From Salipaludibacillus aurantiacus (GTDB lineage: Bacteria; Bacillota; Bacilli; Bacillales; Salisediminibacteriaceae), in NCBI RefSeq assembly GCF_900111295.1, contig NZ_FOGT01000004.1, forward strand, positions 62,001 to 126,000: a stretch of 64,000 bases of DNA, given 5' to 3'. The notes below the pieces were generated by a model. It was not told the origin of the DNA and did no database searches. It worked only from the letters and a program-made list of their open reading frames with translations. The stretch's first letter is position 1. Every line of letters begins with the position of its first letter. Below, in pieces: positions 26,538 through 35,434 of this stretch. The position numbers and the translations under genes were made by a program.

Positions 26538-26626
26538 GTTTGTTTAGCCTCGTAGCAGGTAATAATGCAGGATAAAAGGGTTGTTCTTCATGACTAAAAA
26601 TAATGTAAAGGAGGGAGACCCACAGA

Positions 26627-27016
26627 ATGTTTTCCAGAGTTTTAAGTTTTCTTATCGGAATCTTTCTGATAGATTACTGGTTTCATACAGGTAACGTTCA
26701 GGCTTTCGGGTTTGAGGCTGAGACGATGGCTGAGCGTATAGGTGCGTTATTGTTTACAGGGGCTGTCACTCTGTTAATCTTCTACTTGGCTTACCGTTTT
26801 TTCACCTGCTCGTTTTTCAACGGGGTCATTTTTGCTGCCGGTTTCTTTGCAAGTTTTGATATTTTCGTTGTCCATTGGCTTTTTAATTTGCACCGTCTGA
26901 CTGATGGGCCTGAAGCCATTTATTTTGAAGTGGCTCTTGTCATTTTGGGAATTATTATGATCGTCTTTTCTCTCGGAAATGAAAAGAAGATAAAGCATTT
27001 CCCTGAATCAACCTAA
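26627..27016 (+). CDS. Small four-span membrane protein, unknown function
   Basis: A 129-residue protein with four hydrophobic segments (about residues 3-20, 37-60, 66-88 and 98-118) and a short charged C-tail. The central FDIFVVHWLFNLHRLTDGPEA resembles the His-containing motif of DUF2243-like membrane proteins, but the match is loose. ATG 26627 has a strong AAAGGAGGG site. It is monocistronic. Confidence 0.72.
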   Translation: MFSRVLSFLIGIFLIDYWFHTGNVQAFGFEAETMAERIGALLFTGAVTLLIFYLAYRFFTCSFFNGVIFAAGFFASFDIFVVHWLFNLHRLTDGPEAIYFEVALVILGIIMIVFSLGNEKKIKHFPEST

Positions 27017-27095
27017 AAGTTGGTCCAGAACTAGCCGACCTTCGTGCGAGTCGACCTCCCCGACGGAAAAAAGACTCGTCTCCTGGACCGTCGTT

Positions 27096-27209
27096 TTAAA
27101 GCAACAGCAATATAGAGACCCACCAGCTACCAGCCATCAGGATTCCGGCTCCACACCAATCATCCGCCGGAATGACCCCTTGCTTCAGAGGGATTGTCCC
27201 GCACTCCGC
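27096..27209 (-). pseudogene. Possible remnant of a membrane-protein C-terminus
   Basis: On the minus strand, directly after the PGDYG gene, a short frame ending at TAA 27098-27096 reads through IPLKQGVIPADDW and then a hydrophobic GILMAGSWWVSILLLL tail. The shape recalls the last helix of a small transporter (for example DMT type). There is no start codon or upstream domain, so this is only a weak suspicion. Confidence 0.15.
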
Positions 27210-27518
27210 CTATTTATCAAATAATATTTTTCTTGATTTCCTCTTTACCATTCGTAAAGATTTATAGACCGTCTCCTTAAAGTTAAATCTGTCTTTTAGG
27301 GGCTCGAATTCCTCCTCAAATAACTGGGCATTGTAAGGGTACTGCTGGCCATCTGATTCTGTAATAAGATAGTCTCCCGTGTGTCCTTTCACTGTATTCC
27401 CTTCTGTTTCTATTGAGATGGGCCTGGTAATTTTAACAGCTTCGACAACGACAGGCTTCCTTTTGTATTTAGGCAAGACCTTTTCCTCCTTTCCGGAAAT
27501 GGGCTTAGTTTGGTTCAT
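27210..27518 (-). CDS. PGDYG-domain-like small protein
   Basis: A 102-residue protein whose middle reads VVVEAVKI ... GHTGDYLITESDGQQYPYNAQLFEEEFEPL, closely resembling PGDYG-type domains found in small bacterial and phage proteins, of unknown function. The C-terminus is basic (RMVKRKSRK). ATG 27518 lacks a strong site in view; Met1 could be a little downstream. It is a single gene. Confidence 0.65.
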   Translation of the reverse strand: MNQTKPISGKEEKVLPKYKRKPVVVEAVKITRPISIETEGNTVKGHTGDYLITESDGQQYPYNAQLFEEEFEPLKDRFNFKETVYKSLRMVKRKSRKILFDK

Positions 27519-27665
27519 TATATTCGTGTACGGGCTGAAACGTGTCCCTGCTGCGAGTTAAGACATGTAAGAGGATATTTGAGAGAAAAGCAGGAATTTA
27601 AGCGGCCTGGCAGCGAATATATAATGAGTGATTATTCATTCATAAACTAGGCAGGAGGGGATTTT

Positions 27666-29381
27666 TTGCTTTTTTTAAATCCTGAAAAGGCAGGCACACA
27701 GGCACCGGACCAGAAAACACAGGACTTAATGAAAAAGACGGTTCAATTTTTTGAGAAAAAAGGACTCGAAGGTATTAAAGAAGATGATCAGGCGTCGGAA
27801 TGGTATGAGGATTTTATCCATTTTTTAGCCGAAGAAAACGTGTTAGCTACACTGTTGACCCCTGCAGGCTACGGGGACGAAGATACAAGGTTTGATCTGT
27901 CGCGTATGTGCGATTTCAGTGAACTGACGGCGTTTTACGGCCTTTCTTATCAGTACTGTTTCCAGGTGAGCCTTCTTGGGCTCAGTCCGATATGGATGTC
28001 TGGGAATGACACGTTAAAAAATAAGACAGCCCGGCTGTTAAAAGAGGGCGGGATATTTGCCTTCGGAATGTCGGAAAAAAAGCATGGGGCAGACCTTTAT
28101 TCAAATCAGATGAAGCTGTACCCGGCGGAAAATGGCAGCTATAGAGCATCCGGCTCGAAATATTATATTGGAAACGCCAATAAAGCAGCATTAGTATCTG
28201 TTTTTGGCCGGATGGCTGATACAGATGGCTTTGTTTTTTTCACAGCCGATCCTGAAGATGAGCATTATAAGCTACAGAAGAAAATTCATACGTCCGGAGT
28301 AAGGCCTGCGTTTGTCGGTGAGTTCTCACTCAAAGATTATCCGGTTACTGAAGATGATATTTTATCTAAAGGACGGGATGCATGGGATGCCTCGTTATCC
28401 ACGGTCAATATCGGAAAATTCCAGCTTGGATTTGCGTCAGCGGGCATTTGCCAGCATGCTTTCTACGAGGCTCTGAATCATGCAGACAACAGGGTATTGT
28501 ACGGGCAGAAGGTGACTGATTTCAGCCACGTAAAACATTTATTTACGGAGTCATACGCCAGGATCACCGCTATGAAACTTTATGCCTTGCGCGCTGTTGA
28601 TTATTTCCGTTCCTCTTCTGAAAAAGACCGGCGTTACCTTTTGTTTAATCCGATTCAGAAAATGAAAGTGACGAAACAGGGAATGGAAGTCATCGACATG
28701 CTGCTTGACGTGGTGGCTGCGAAAGGGTTCGAACAGGATACGTATATGGAAATGGCTATCAGGGATATTGGGATGATCCCGCGGCTTGAAGGGACGTCCC
28801 ATGTGAACATGGCTCTCGTGATAAAATTTATGGAAAACTACTTTTTCAACGAAGAAGAGTTTGAAGACATCCCTGTTCGCCGGGAGGCAAAGGATGATTC
28901 CAATCTGTTTAATCAGACAACAGGGAAGCTTGCCAGCGTGACGTTTCCGTATTACCGGAAGAGTTATGAAGGCGTCAGTCTCCCTAACGTCCTTATTTTT
29001 CTGGAACAGACTGATTTATTCAGGGAAATGCTTTATAAAGCGCCGCCGACTGAACAGCAGCAAAAAGACCATAACTTCATGCTTCATTTAGGGGAGCTGT
29101 TTACAATGGCGGTTTACGCTCAGCTAGTCCTGGAAAATGCAAGACTCCATAAGGTCAATGATGATTTAACGGATTATATGTTTACCTTTATGGTAGGGGA
29201 TTTTGCCCAATTTGCTTTGGCGCACCTCTCTCAATTCGATCTTACTGGGGACCAGGAAACTTATTTGGAAAAAATGCTGAAACGTCCGCATAAGAACTCC
29301 AGCCGTGATCAGCGGATATGGGAGGAGCTGGTTCTCCCTCTTAAAAGCAGTTACGGGGTAAAAACCGGCAGTGCAGAGTAG
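27666..29381 (+). CDS. Acyl-CoA dehydrogenase family protein
   Basis: A 571-residue flavoprotein with ACAD features: a helical N-domain, the FAD/substrate beta-domain with FAFGMSEKKHGADLYSN and ASGSKYYIGNANKA, then the C-terminal helical bundle (VNIGKFQLGFASAGICQHAFYEAL, LDVVAAKGFEQDTYMEMAIRD, and a GTSHVNMAL segment in the region where ACADs bind FAD). It is longer than typical ~380-residue ACADs, with about 170 extra C-terminal residues. Likely oxidises a fatty acyl thioester. The start is TTG 27666, 7 bases after GGAGGGG. It stands alone with a terminator. Confidence 0.85.
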   Translation: MLFLNPEKAGTQAPDQKTQDLMKKTVQFFEKKGLEGIKEDDQASEWYEDFIHFLAEENVLATLLTPAGYGDEDTRFDLSRMCDFSELTAFYGLSYQYCFQVSLLGLSPIWMSGNDTLKNKTARLLKEGGIFAFGMSEKKHGADLYSNQMKLYPAENGSYRASGSKYYIGNANKAALVSVFGRMADTDGFVFFTADPEDEHYKLQKKIHTSGVRPAFVGEFSLKDYPVTEDDILSKGRDAWDASLSTVNIGKFQLGFASAGICQHAFYEALNHADNRVLYGQKVTDFSHVKHLFTESYARITAMKLYALRAVDYFRSSSEKDRRYLLFNPIQKMKVTKQGMEVIDMLLDVVAAKGFEQDTYMEMAIRDIGMIPRLEGTSHVNMALVIKFMENYFFNEEEFEDIPVRREAKDDSNLFNQTTGKLASVTFPYYRKSYEGVSLPNVLIFLEQTDLFREMLYKAPPTEQQQKDHNFMLHLGELFTMAVYAQLVLENARLHKVNDDLTDYMFTFMVGDFAQFALAHLSQFDLTGDQETYLEKMLKRPHKNSSRDQRIWEELVLPLKSSYGVKTGSAE

Positions 29382-29403
29382 GCCGGAGAGATGAATGATA
29401 TGG

Positions 29404-29434
29404 AAGATGCCAGAACTGATCTGGCATCTTTTTT
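29404..29434 (+). terminator. Terminator of the acyl-CoA dehydrogenase gene
   Basis: AAGATGCCAG pairs with CTGGCATCTT, followed by a run of T. Confidence 0.88.
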
Positions 29435-29459
29435 ATATTTTTATGTCAGGGGTGGTTCT

Positions 29460-29607
29460 ATCAGCGAAAATCGGGTTCTATCGGCGAAAAAGAGTGGTCA
29501 ATCAGCGGAAATCGAATTCTATCGGCGAAAAAGAGTGGTCAATCAGCGAAAATCGAATTCTATCAGCGAAAAAACAATTCAATCAGCGATTTTGCTCCTC
29601 CTGTCAG
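29460..29607. repeat. ATCRGCGAAA repeat array, locus 2 (seven units)
   Basis: Units begin at 29460, 29480, 29501 (ATCAGCGGAA), 29521, 29542, 29562 and 29582 (ATCAGCGATT), a spacing of 20-21 bases, about two helical turns. The sequence is followed by CTCCTCCTGTCAGTA, nearly the same flank as at locus 1 (17279). This defines a shared, bounded element. Confidence 0.88.
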
Positions 29608-29787
29608 TAAAATCATCAACAATGTATTTACTTTAACAGTAGGTCTATTAGACTACTAATCTCTCAATTATATATTTAAAAGAACCATCTTCAAAAACGT
29701 TTACATAATATGGTGGATTTATTGGGAAAGGTTGCTATATTTGAGAGGTAGGATAAAATATTATAACTTGAGAGGGTGGGTGAGTCT

Positions 29788-32700
29788 ATGAAAAGACTTT
29801 CTGCAGGATGGTTAGCTGTCGTCATGTTATTGGCATTTGTTTTACCTTCATCACTGGCTGCTTCAGCCCCTGGCACCGTGCACGCTGAAGAAGTCATTGA
29901 TTTGGAAGTCAGTCAATCGATTTTTTCCATGACAGAAACCCGGACAGTGGAAATACACGCTGATTTCGGGAGAGAGGTAGATTTAGATCAACTGGAATTT
30001 CAATTTGGCGGAAAGAGTCTTTCGGAATGGAAAAAATGGAGTGGTGGAACGACTTATGACGGAGAGCCTTTTATTAATGTCATTGAAGAACCTTCGTTTG
30101 TTGATGGTACAACAAAAGTAACGGCAAAATTAGAGTTTGGATTGCCTTATAATACAACGAATCTCGCAAACAGAACGATTCGGGTGCAATATCAGCAGTT
30201 TATAGGGGACTATGAATTGGCCTTAATAGATTCCGCATCGGGGTTAAAGGCAGCGACCGAAGTAAAGCTGAATGTGTACGATGAGTTTTTATTTTATGAG
30301 GAACTGAAACCGGCAATCGACGAGGTTTTTTCTGAGGCAGAGGCTGATGAAAACAACACTCGTTATTTGGAATATCAGAATATTGGACAGTCTGTAGAAG
30401 GGCGCGATATGCATTTCGTTATTTTGGCAAAAGATGAAGAAGCTGTGGATAAATACTTAAATGATACGTTGCCGGCGGCTCTGGAAGACCCTGAAAGTTT
30501 ACTGGAAAAGCTGGAGAATGGAACGATGGGAGAATATCAGGTTCCTATATGGTTTAATAATATCCATCCGGATGAAGTAGAAGGAGTGGACGCTCAGGTA
30601 GAGCTGCTGAAAAAGTTTGCTCTTCAGGAAGAAATCACATTTATTAATGCGGATGAAAATAATGAAGAAGCACCTGTAACCTTAAACGTTGATGAGGTGC
30701 TTGATGATGTGATTTTCCTGTACATGTTTACTAATAACCCGGACGGGAGAGTAGCAAATACCCGGTCCAATGCAAACGGCTTCGATTTGAATCGGGACAA
30801 TACCAATCAGACTCAAGTCGAAACCCAGCTTGTCACTAAGCTGATTGCTGAATGGACTCCGCTTTCATTTCTTGATATGCATGGCTATGTTAACGGGTTT
30901 TTAATCGAGCCGGCTACCCCGCCGCACAACCCTAACTTTGAGTATGACCTGCTTATAGGAAATATGCTTGGACAGGCTCATTCTTTAGGACGGGCCGGGA
31001 TAGGGAATTCTCCTTTAACATCTTATTTTATTGCAAGACTCGCATGGGAAAGCGGCTGGGATGATATGACACCTGCCTATACACCGATGTATACGATGCT
31101 GCATGGGGCACTTGGTCATACAATAGAAGTTCCGACGTTAGGCCAGGAGTCTTTGTATGCCATGGAAGGCACCGGCTTAGGAGCAGCCTTGTTTGTGACT
31201 GAAAATAAGGATGACTTATACAAAGGACAGCTTGAAATTTTTAAACGGGGAGTAAATGGCGAAGATAACCGGGCAGTAGATGAGTATTTCGTTAATGCGG
31301 CAGGTGAATCGATCGGCCGGGTCCGCGGTGGAGAAGACAGCTTCTTTCCGGACTATTATGTAATCCCTGCAGATGAAAGTAACCAGGAAAATATTCTTGA
31401 AGCACATAAAATGATAGAGTATTTGCTGCGTAATGGCGTTAAAGTGGAAGAAACGACAGCACCGGTGACGACCGGAGGTGTGACATACCCGGCTGGAACG
31501 TTTGTTGTGCCAATGGATCAGGCAAAACGGGGATTGGCCAATGCCGTTCTTTATAAAGGCGATAACGTGTCTGACTGGCCCGCCATGTATGATCCGATTG
31601 TCGTAAATTTCCCTGCTTTGAGAGGCTTTAATGCCGTGGATGTCCGGGATATAGATGTCTTTGAAGGCCTTACATCTGACATACACGAAGTGGCTGTGCC
31701 GACAGGAAGGACGGTCGGAAAGTCTCCTAAACAAATTTTAAGAAACTCTACGAATGATTCTATAAAGCTTGTGAATGCCCTGCTTAAAGAAGGAAAAAAT
31801 GTAGAACTCGTTAAGGAAAATAAAGCACGGGCTTCAAAAGGTGATTTCATCGTTGAAACAAAAGATTTGAAATCTTACGAGAATGATTTTTATTTTGAAA
31901 CAGAAGCGATTGGAAACGCGTCAGCTATTAAAACGAGCCGGCTTTCTAAGCCTAAAGTAGCGGCGACGGGTTCTGCCCAGTTAAGATTTTCATTAAGGGA
32001 ACTCGGGTATGACCTTGTGGATCAGAGTGAGGCCGACGTCATTGTCAGTGATGGAAGTTCATTTAACAGCGAACAAGTTTCCGGTAAATCCTACGTAGGG
32101 ATCGGGGTGTATGCGTTAAACGCGGTAAGAAACAGCGGCATGCTTCCTGGGTTCACGTTCGATTACACCCGGGCAAATCACGAAGGGCTTGTAAAAACGG
32201 ATGTGAATGACCATCAGGTAACTGCGGGTTATGATGAAAACCAGCTTCTGTATGTGGCAACAGGTTCATGGATCTCAGGGGTTCCTGAAGGAGCCAACGT
32301 ATTGGTAACTTTTGCGGAGTCAGACGATTTCTATTCTGCAGGGTGGTGGCCTGGATACGAGGCGGCCAATGGAGAGACCATGGCTATTACTAAGGAAACT
32401 GAGGACGCTTCATTTACATTATTTGCAAATGAACTGGCTTTCAGAGCCCATACTCAGCATAGCTACCGCATGCTGGCAAACAGTATCTTCAGTTCAGTAA
32501 CTGCGGAGGCTGAGTCTAAACGTAAGCCGAAAGCAGGGCGAAAAGACAGCACTGAGGTGATTGTCGACAATCATAAAGTCAGAGTCGAAAGAACGACTGA
32601 TGAACAAGGTCGAAATAAAGTTAACGCGACCGTGGATAAAAATGAGTTAATAAAACAAGGGAGATCCGGCAGACAGGTTGAGACGTTCACGATTGCTTCC

Positions 32701-33042
32701 GACCGTCAATCAGGTGACGAAGCGCTTGAACTCAGCATTCCTGCTGACGCTGTAAAAGAACTTAAGGAAACACAGCCGCAGGCGGGAATCGATGTCCAGT
32801 TCGGAGAGTCTTCTTATCTGCTGCCGCTCGAAGAAATTGAGCTCGAAAATGTAACGATGGCAGGGGAAGATTTTACCGTTTCAATAGAGATTGAGGAGAA
32901 AGAGGAACAGTATGGTGGGAGAGACGAAGAAAAACGAGTTCTTAATGTTGGCCATGTCAATGTAAAGGCTAAATCAGGAAATCAAACTGAAGAGATTATC
33001 AGCTTTAAGTCATTTGAAGAAAAAGGAACGGTTTCTGAGTAA
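29788..33042 (+). CDS. Large secreted M14 metallocarboxypeptidase-like protein
   Basis: A 1084-residue protein with a signal peptide (MKRLSAGWLAVVMLLAFVLPS, cleavage near ASA/AHA). The M14 zinc site is visible: NNIHPDEVEG (H and E near residues 259-262), NPDGRVANTRSNANGFDLNRD and LDMHGY with the third ligand, then GHTIEVPTLGQ carrying the catalytic Glu. A long middle region follows, and the last ~160 residues (VIVDNHKVRVERTTDEQGR to the end) form a beta-rich domain that in related secreted proteins precedes S-layer homology repeats, but no SLH repeat follows here. It is predicted to trim peptides outside the cell. ATG 29788 was chosen over GTG 29776 because the signal peptide starts there. 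Confidence 0.83.
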   Translation: MKRLSAGWLAVVMLLAFVLPSSLAASAPGTVHAEEVIDLEVSQSIFSMTETRTVEIHADFGREVDLDQLEFQFGGKSLSEWKKWSGGTTYDGEPFINVIEEPSFVDGTTKVTAKLEFGLPYNTTNLANRTIRVQYQQFIGDYELALIDSASGLKAATEVKLNVYDEFLFYEELKPAIDEVFSEAEADENNTRYLEYQNIGQSVEGRDMHFVILAKDEEAVDKYLNDTLPAALEDPESLLEKLENGTMGEYQVPIWFNNIHPDEVEGVDAQVELLKKFALQEEITFINADENNEEAPVTLNVDEVLDDVIFLYMFTNNPDGRVANTRSNANGFDLNRDNTNQTQVETQLVTKLIAEWTPLSFLDMHGYVNGFLIEPATPPHNPNFEYDLLIGNMLGQAHSLGRAGIGNSPLTSYFIARLAWESGWDDMTPAYTPMYTMLHGALGHTIEVPTLGQESLYAMEGTGLGAALFVTENKDDLYKGQLEIFKRGVNGEDNRAVDEYFVNAAGESIGRVRGGEDSFFPDYYVIPADESNQENILEAHKMIEYLLRNGVKVEETTAPVTTGGVTYPAGTFVVPMDQAKRGLANAVLYKGDNVSDWPAMYDPIVVNFPALRGFNAVDVRDIDVFEGLTSDIHEVAVPTGRTVGKSPKQILRNSTNDSIKLVNALLKEGKNVELVKENKARASKGDFIVETKDLKSYENDFYFETEAIGNASAIKTSRLSKPKVAATGSAQLRFSLRELGYDLVDQSEADVIVSDGSSFNSEQVSGKSYVGIGVYALNAVRNSGMLPGFTFDYTRANHEGLVKTDVNDHQVTAGYDENQLLYVATGSWISGVPEGANVLVTFAESDDFYSAGWWPGYEAANGETMAITKETEDASFTLFANELAFRAHTQHSYRMLANSIFSSVTAEAESKRKPKAGRKDSTEVIVDNHKVRVERTTDEQGRNKVNATVDKNELIKQGRSGRQVETFTIASDRQSGDEALELSIPADAVKELKETQPQAGIDVQFGESSYLLPLEEIELENVTMAGEDFTVSIEIEEKEEQYGGRDEEKRVLNVGHVNVKAKSGNQTEEIISFKSFEEKGTVSE

Positions 33043-33475
33043 GTATGATTGGAGCACATTGAACAGGAGGCTGGGACAAAAGAATAGTAATCATAAAGAA
33101 AACCGAACAAATCTTATGATTTTTGTTCGGTTTTTCGCTTTTGTACTTATTAAAAAATTAACTCTGATAAATAGTAATTGGAGTGATTTCAGTCCGCCAG
33201 GCGGACGCTTGCCCAGGGGCTTGTCTTCAGCTAAATTCAACTCAGCCTGGAGATTCGTTGAATTGGATCTTCAGACTGCGCATACCCCAGTGGCGTCGCC
33301 GCCTTCTGTTCTTCAATCAAAAAGCAGAGGCTATTTAATAATTGTAAAACTAAAAGTAACCTACCTTATAAGATGTCTTATAAAATTATTGTTCGTCCTT
33401 TACAAACTTGTCTTTAGTTTTGTCTTAGCCTCTTTTTTTAATATGAGGTGCCATTCCGGCAGGGAACATTGTATA
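33043..33475. other. Intergenic region with terminator and degenerate repeat
   Basis: It holds AGGCTGGGACAAAA (33068-33081), a phrase often seen before terminators in Bacilli, then the terminator 33099-33135 and a second copy of the mosaic intergenic repeat at about 33185-33310 (GGCTTGTCTTCAGCT, GGATCTTCAG, CCCCAGTGGCGTCGCCGCC). No gene is evident. Confidence 0.5.
33099..33135 (+). terminator. Terminator of the M14 peptidase gene
   Basis: AAAACCGAACAAA pairs with TTTGTTCGGTTTT (8-base loop) and ends in TTTTT. Confidence 0.88.
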
Positions 33476-33504
33476 TTGACAAAGCTGAGCCTCCCGCATA
33501 TGAT
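33476..33504 (+). promoter_or_regulatory. Sigma-A promoter of the ABC-F gene
   Basis: TTGACA (33476-33481) and TATGAT (33499-33504) are separated by 17 bases, a near-consensus SigA promoter. It would start transcription near 33511, giving a ~225-base leader before the ABC-F coding region. Confidence 0.75.
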
Positions 33505-33540
33505 ATAACTAATTCTAATGGAAGGAAGGTACCTTATACA

Positions 33541-33552
33541 ATGAAGCAATAA
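33541..33552 (+). CDS. Very short leader ORF (Met-Lys-Gln) upstream of the ABC-F gene
   Basis: ATG AAG CAA TAA at 33541-33552 follows GAAGGAAGG by 11 bases, soon after the predicted transcription start. Short leader ORFs are known regulators of Bacillus ABC-F resistance genes such as vmlR; stalling here could alter folding of the downstream attenuator. Confidence 0.35.
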   Translation: MKQ

Positions 33553-33711
33553 TTCTGTTACCCAGACATTAATTTCACGTTAATTAATTCGTCTAGACAG
33601 GATTAGTGTGTTCATTTTTCAGGTAGCTTTCATTAACGGAATAATAAAGGCGGCTTCTCCTTTTTTAGGGATAAGTTTATTTGTCCGTACCTGTATATGC
33701 ACCTATCCTCT

Positions 33712-33735
33712 CTAGCTCTAAAGGGAGGTTTTTTT
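33712..33735 (+). terminator. Attenuator-like terminator that overlaps the ABC-F ribosome binding site
   Basis: CCTCTC (33707-33712 region) pairs with GGGAGG (33723-33728), followed by TTTTTTT. GGGAGG is also the ribosome binding site for ATG 33736, so this hairpin could block both transcription and translation unless the leader refolds. Confidence 0.5.
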
Positions 33736-35352
33736 ATGCTTTTATTAGAAGCAGCTGATATAGAAAAACAGTATGGTGAGCGGTTAATTATAAAGGTTAA
33801 ACAGCTTCAGGTTTATAAAGGGAACTGTATAGGAGTGGTTGGAAAAAATGGAGCGGGAAAGTCTACGTTATTAAAACTACTCGCCGGAGAAATTGAAGCT
33901 GATAAAGGGAAGATCCGCCAGTTTAGTCGACCAGCATATATTCCCCAGCTTGAGGTTGTGACAGAGGGAAAAAGGAGCATGGGAAGTTCCAGTCGATGGG
34001 GAGTGCCGGATTATAAAGAGGGGTTAAGTGGCGGGGAGCAGACGAGAAAAAAGATTGCAGCGGCCTTTGCTTCAAATGCCGGAATTATTTTTGCTGATGA
34101 ACCTACGAGCCATTTGGATGTGGAAGGTGTCAGTCAGCTTGAAGAAGAAATGAACGTTTTTACCGGTGCTTTCGTGCTTATCTCTCATGACCGTACGCTT
34201 CTTGATAACATGTGTACGTCTATATGGGAAGTAGAGCATGGAAATGTAAATGAGTATGAAGGAAACTATACAGATTATTTAAATCAGAAAAAGCTTGAAA
34301 TAGACCGTGACTGGTTTGAGTACAAACAGTACAAAAAGGAAGAAGCACGGTTATTAGCTGCAAAACAAGAAAAATCAGAGCACTCTAAATCATTAAAGAA
34401 AGCGCCTAAACGGATGGGCAATTCTGAGGCCAGGCTGCATAAAAGGAGTGTCGGCCAAAAGAAGACGAAGCTTGATAAAGGGGTGAAGGCGATTCAGTCC
34501 CGGATTGACCAGCTGGAGAAAAAAGAAAAGCCTTCGGAAGAATCGGCGGTTACTTTTGATATTGCTGAGTTCCCGCCGATCCACAGCCGAACTGTCCTGG
34601 CTTTTGAGAACTTAGAGGTCAAAGCAGGACACAGAGTGTTGTTCAGCGGCTTTACTGCTTCCGTAAAACCAGGTTCCAAAGTGGCCATTACAGGGCGGAA
34701 CGGCAGCGGAAAATCCACATTGCTTAAATTGATAGCGGGAGGTACTGAAGGCATCCGCGCTGCCAAACCTGTCAAGCTCGGCTTTTTCTACCAGCAGCTA
34801 GAAAACCTTGAAGAAGAAAAGACGATTTTAGAAAATATTCTTGAGTCAAGCCGGTATTCTGAGACGTTTATACGTACGGTTTTGGCCAGGCTCCAGTTTA
34901 AAAGAGAAGAAGTATTTAAACCTGTCTGGAAATTAAGTGGTGGTGAGCGGGTGAAAGCTGCTCTCGCAAAGGTTTTTCTGGGGGATTATAATGTCCTTCT
35001 GTTAGATGAACCTACAAATTTTTTAGACCTCCAGGCTAAAGAGGCACTCCAGGAAATACTGAGCCAGTATCCCGGCACTATTTTGTTTGTCACCCATGAC
35101 CGTTATTTTATAAAGCATTTAGCCGATGAGGTGATTGAAATTAAAGGCGGTAAAGCTGAACTGAAAGGCCGGGACTCTATCAATAAACCTTTTAATTCGG
35201 GAGAGCAGGCGGCAGATGAAGTAAGTTCTCTTACTCTTGACCTGAAGTTAACGGAAATACTTGGGAAGCTGGCTGTTCCTGCCAATGAAGAGGAGAAAAA
35301 AGAGCTTGAAAAGAAATACGCACAGCTGATGCAAAAAAAGAAGAGTTTATAG
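33736..35352 (+). CDS. ABC-F family ATPase (VmlR/Vga-type ribosome protection protein)
   Basis: A 538-residue soluble protein with two ABC domains and no membrane segments. The first has GKNGAGKSTLLKLL and LSGGEQTRKK; the second has GRNGSGKSTLLKLI and LSGGERVKAAL, with Walker B LLLDEPTNFLD. A ~90-residue lysine-rich interdomain linker (interdomain arm) precedes the second domain. This is the plan of antibiotic-resistance ABC-F proteins (VmlR, Vga, Msr) that displace drugs from the ribosome. ATG 33736 uses GGGAGG at 7 bases. Together with a leader-type upstream region this suggests drug-inducible expression; the drug range cannot be read from sequence. Confidence 0.88.
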   Translation: MLLLEAADIEKQYGERLIIKVKQLQVYKGNCIGVVGKNGAGKSTLLKLLAGEIEADKGKIRQFSRPAYIPQLEVVTEGKRSMGSSSRWGVPDYKEGLSGGEQTRKKIAAAFASNAGIIFADEPTSHLDVEGVSQLEEEMNVFTGAFVLISHDRTLLDNMCTSIWEVEHGNVNEYEGNYTDYLNQKKLEIDRDWFEYKQYKKEEARLLAAKQEKSEHSKSLKKAPKRMGNSEARLHKRSVGQKKTKLDKGVKAIQSRIDQLEKKEKPSEESAVTFDIAEFPPIHSRTVLAFENLEVKAGHRVLFSGFTASVKPGSKVAITGRNGSGKSTLLKLIAGGTEGIRAAKPVKLGFFYQQLENLEEEKTILENILESSRYSETFIRTVLARLQFKREEVFKPVWKLSGGERVKAALAKVFLGDYNVLLLDEPTNFLDLQAKEALQEILSQYPGTILFVTHDRYFIKHLADEVIEIKGGKAELKGRDSINKPFNSGEQAADEVSSLTLDLKLTEILGKLAVPANEEEKKELEKKYAQLMQKKKSL

Positions 35353-35361
35353 GCTGGGCGT

Positions 35362-35391
35362 AAAAGACAGTGGTTCGCCACTGTCTTTTTT
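35362..35391 (+). terminator. Terminator of the ABC-F gene
   Basis: AAAAGACAGTGG, a TTCG tetraloop and CCACTGTCTTTT make a perfect 12-bp hairpin ending in a T-run. Confidence 0.92.
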
Positions 35392-35434
35392 AAAACCAAT
35401 CTGTTAAAGTTCACCGTTAAAAAAAACAGCTGCT

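Larger units (their letters stand above)
29382..29787. other. Intergenic region with terminator and phased repeats
   Basis: These 406 bases hold the acyl-CoA dehydrogenase terminator (29404-29434), the second ATCRGCGAAA array (29460-29607) and, near 29698, AAAAACGTTTACAT, a half-decent cre-like sequence with two mismatches. No gene is seen. Confidence 0.6.

Noticed and set aside
29698-29713. cre site upstream of the M14 peptidase
   Set aside because: It has two mismatches in the conserved first positions, so it is not called.
33014-33508. Reading frame after the M14 peptidase
   Set aside because: It runs through the terminator and a degenerate repeat, has no site, and has a cysteine- and basic-rich, unlike-protein composition.
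33697-33738. Upstream in-frame ATG for the ABC-F gene at 33697
   Set aside because: No ribosome binding site precedes it; GGGAGG sits 7 bases before 33736.
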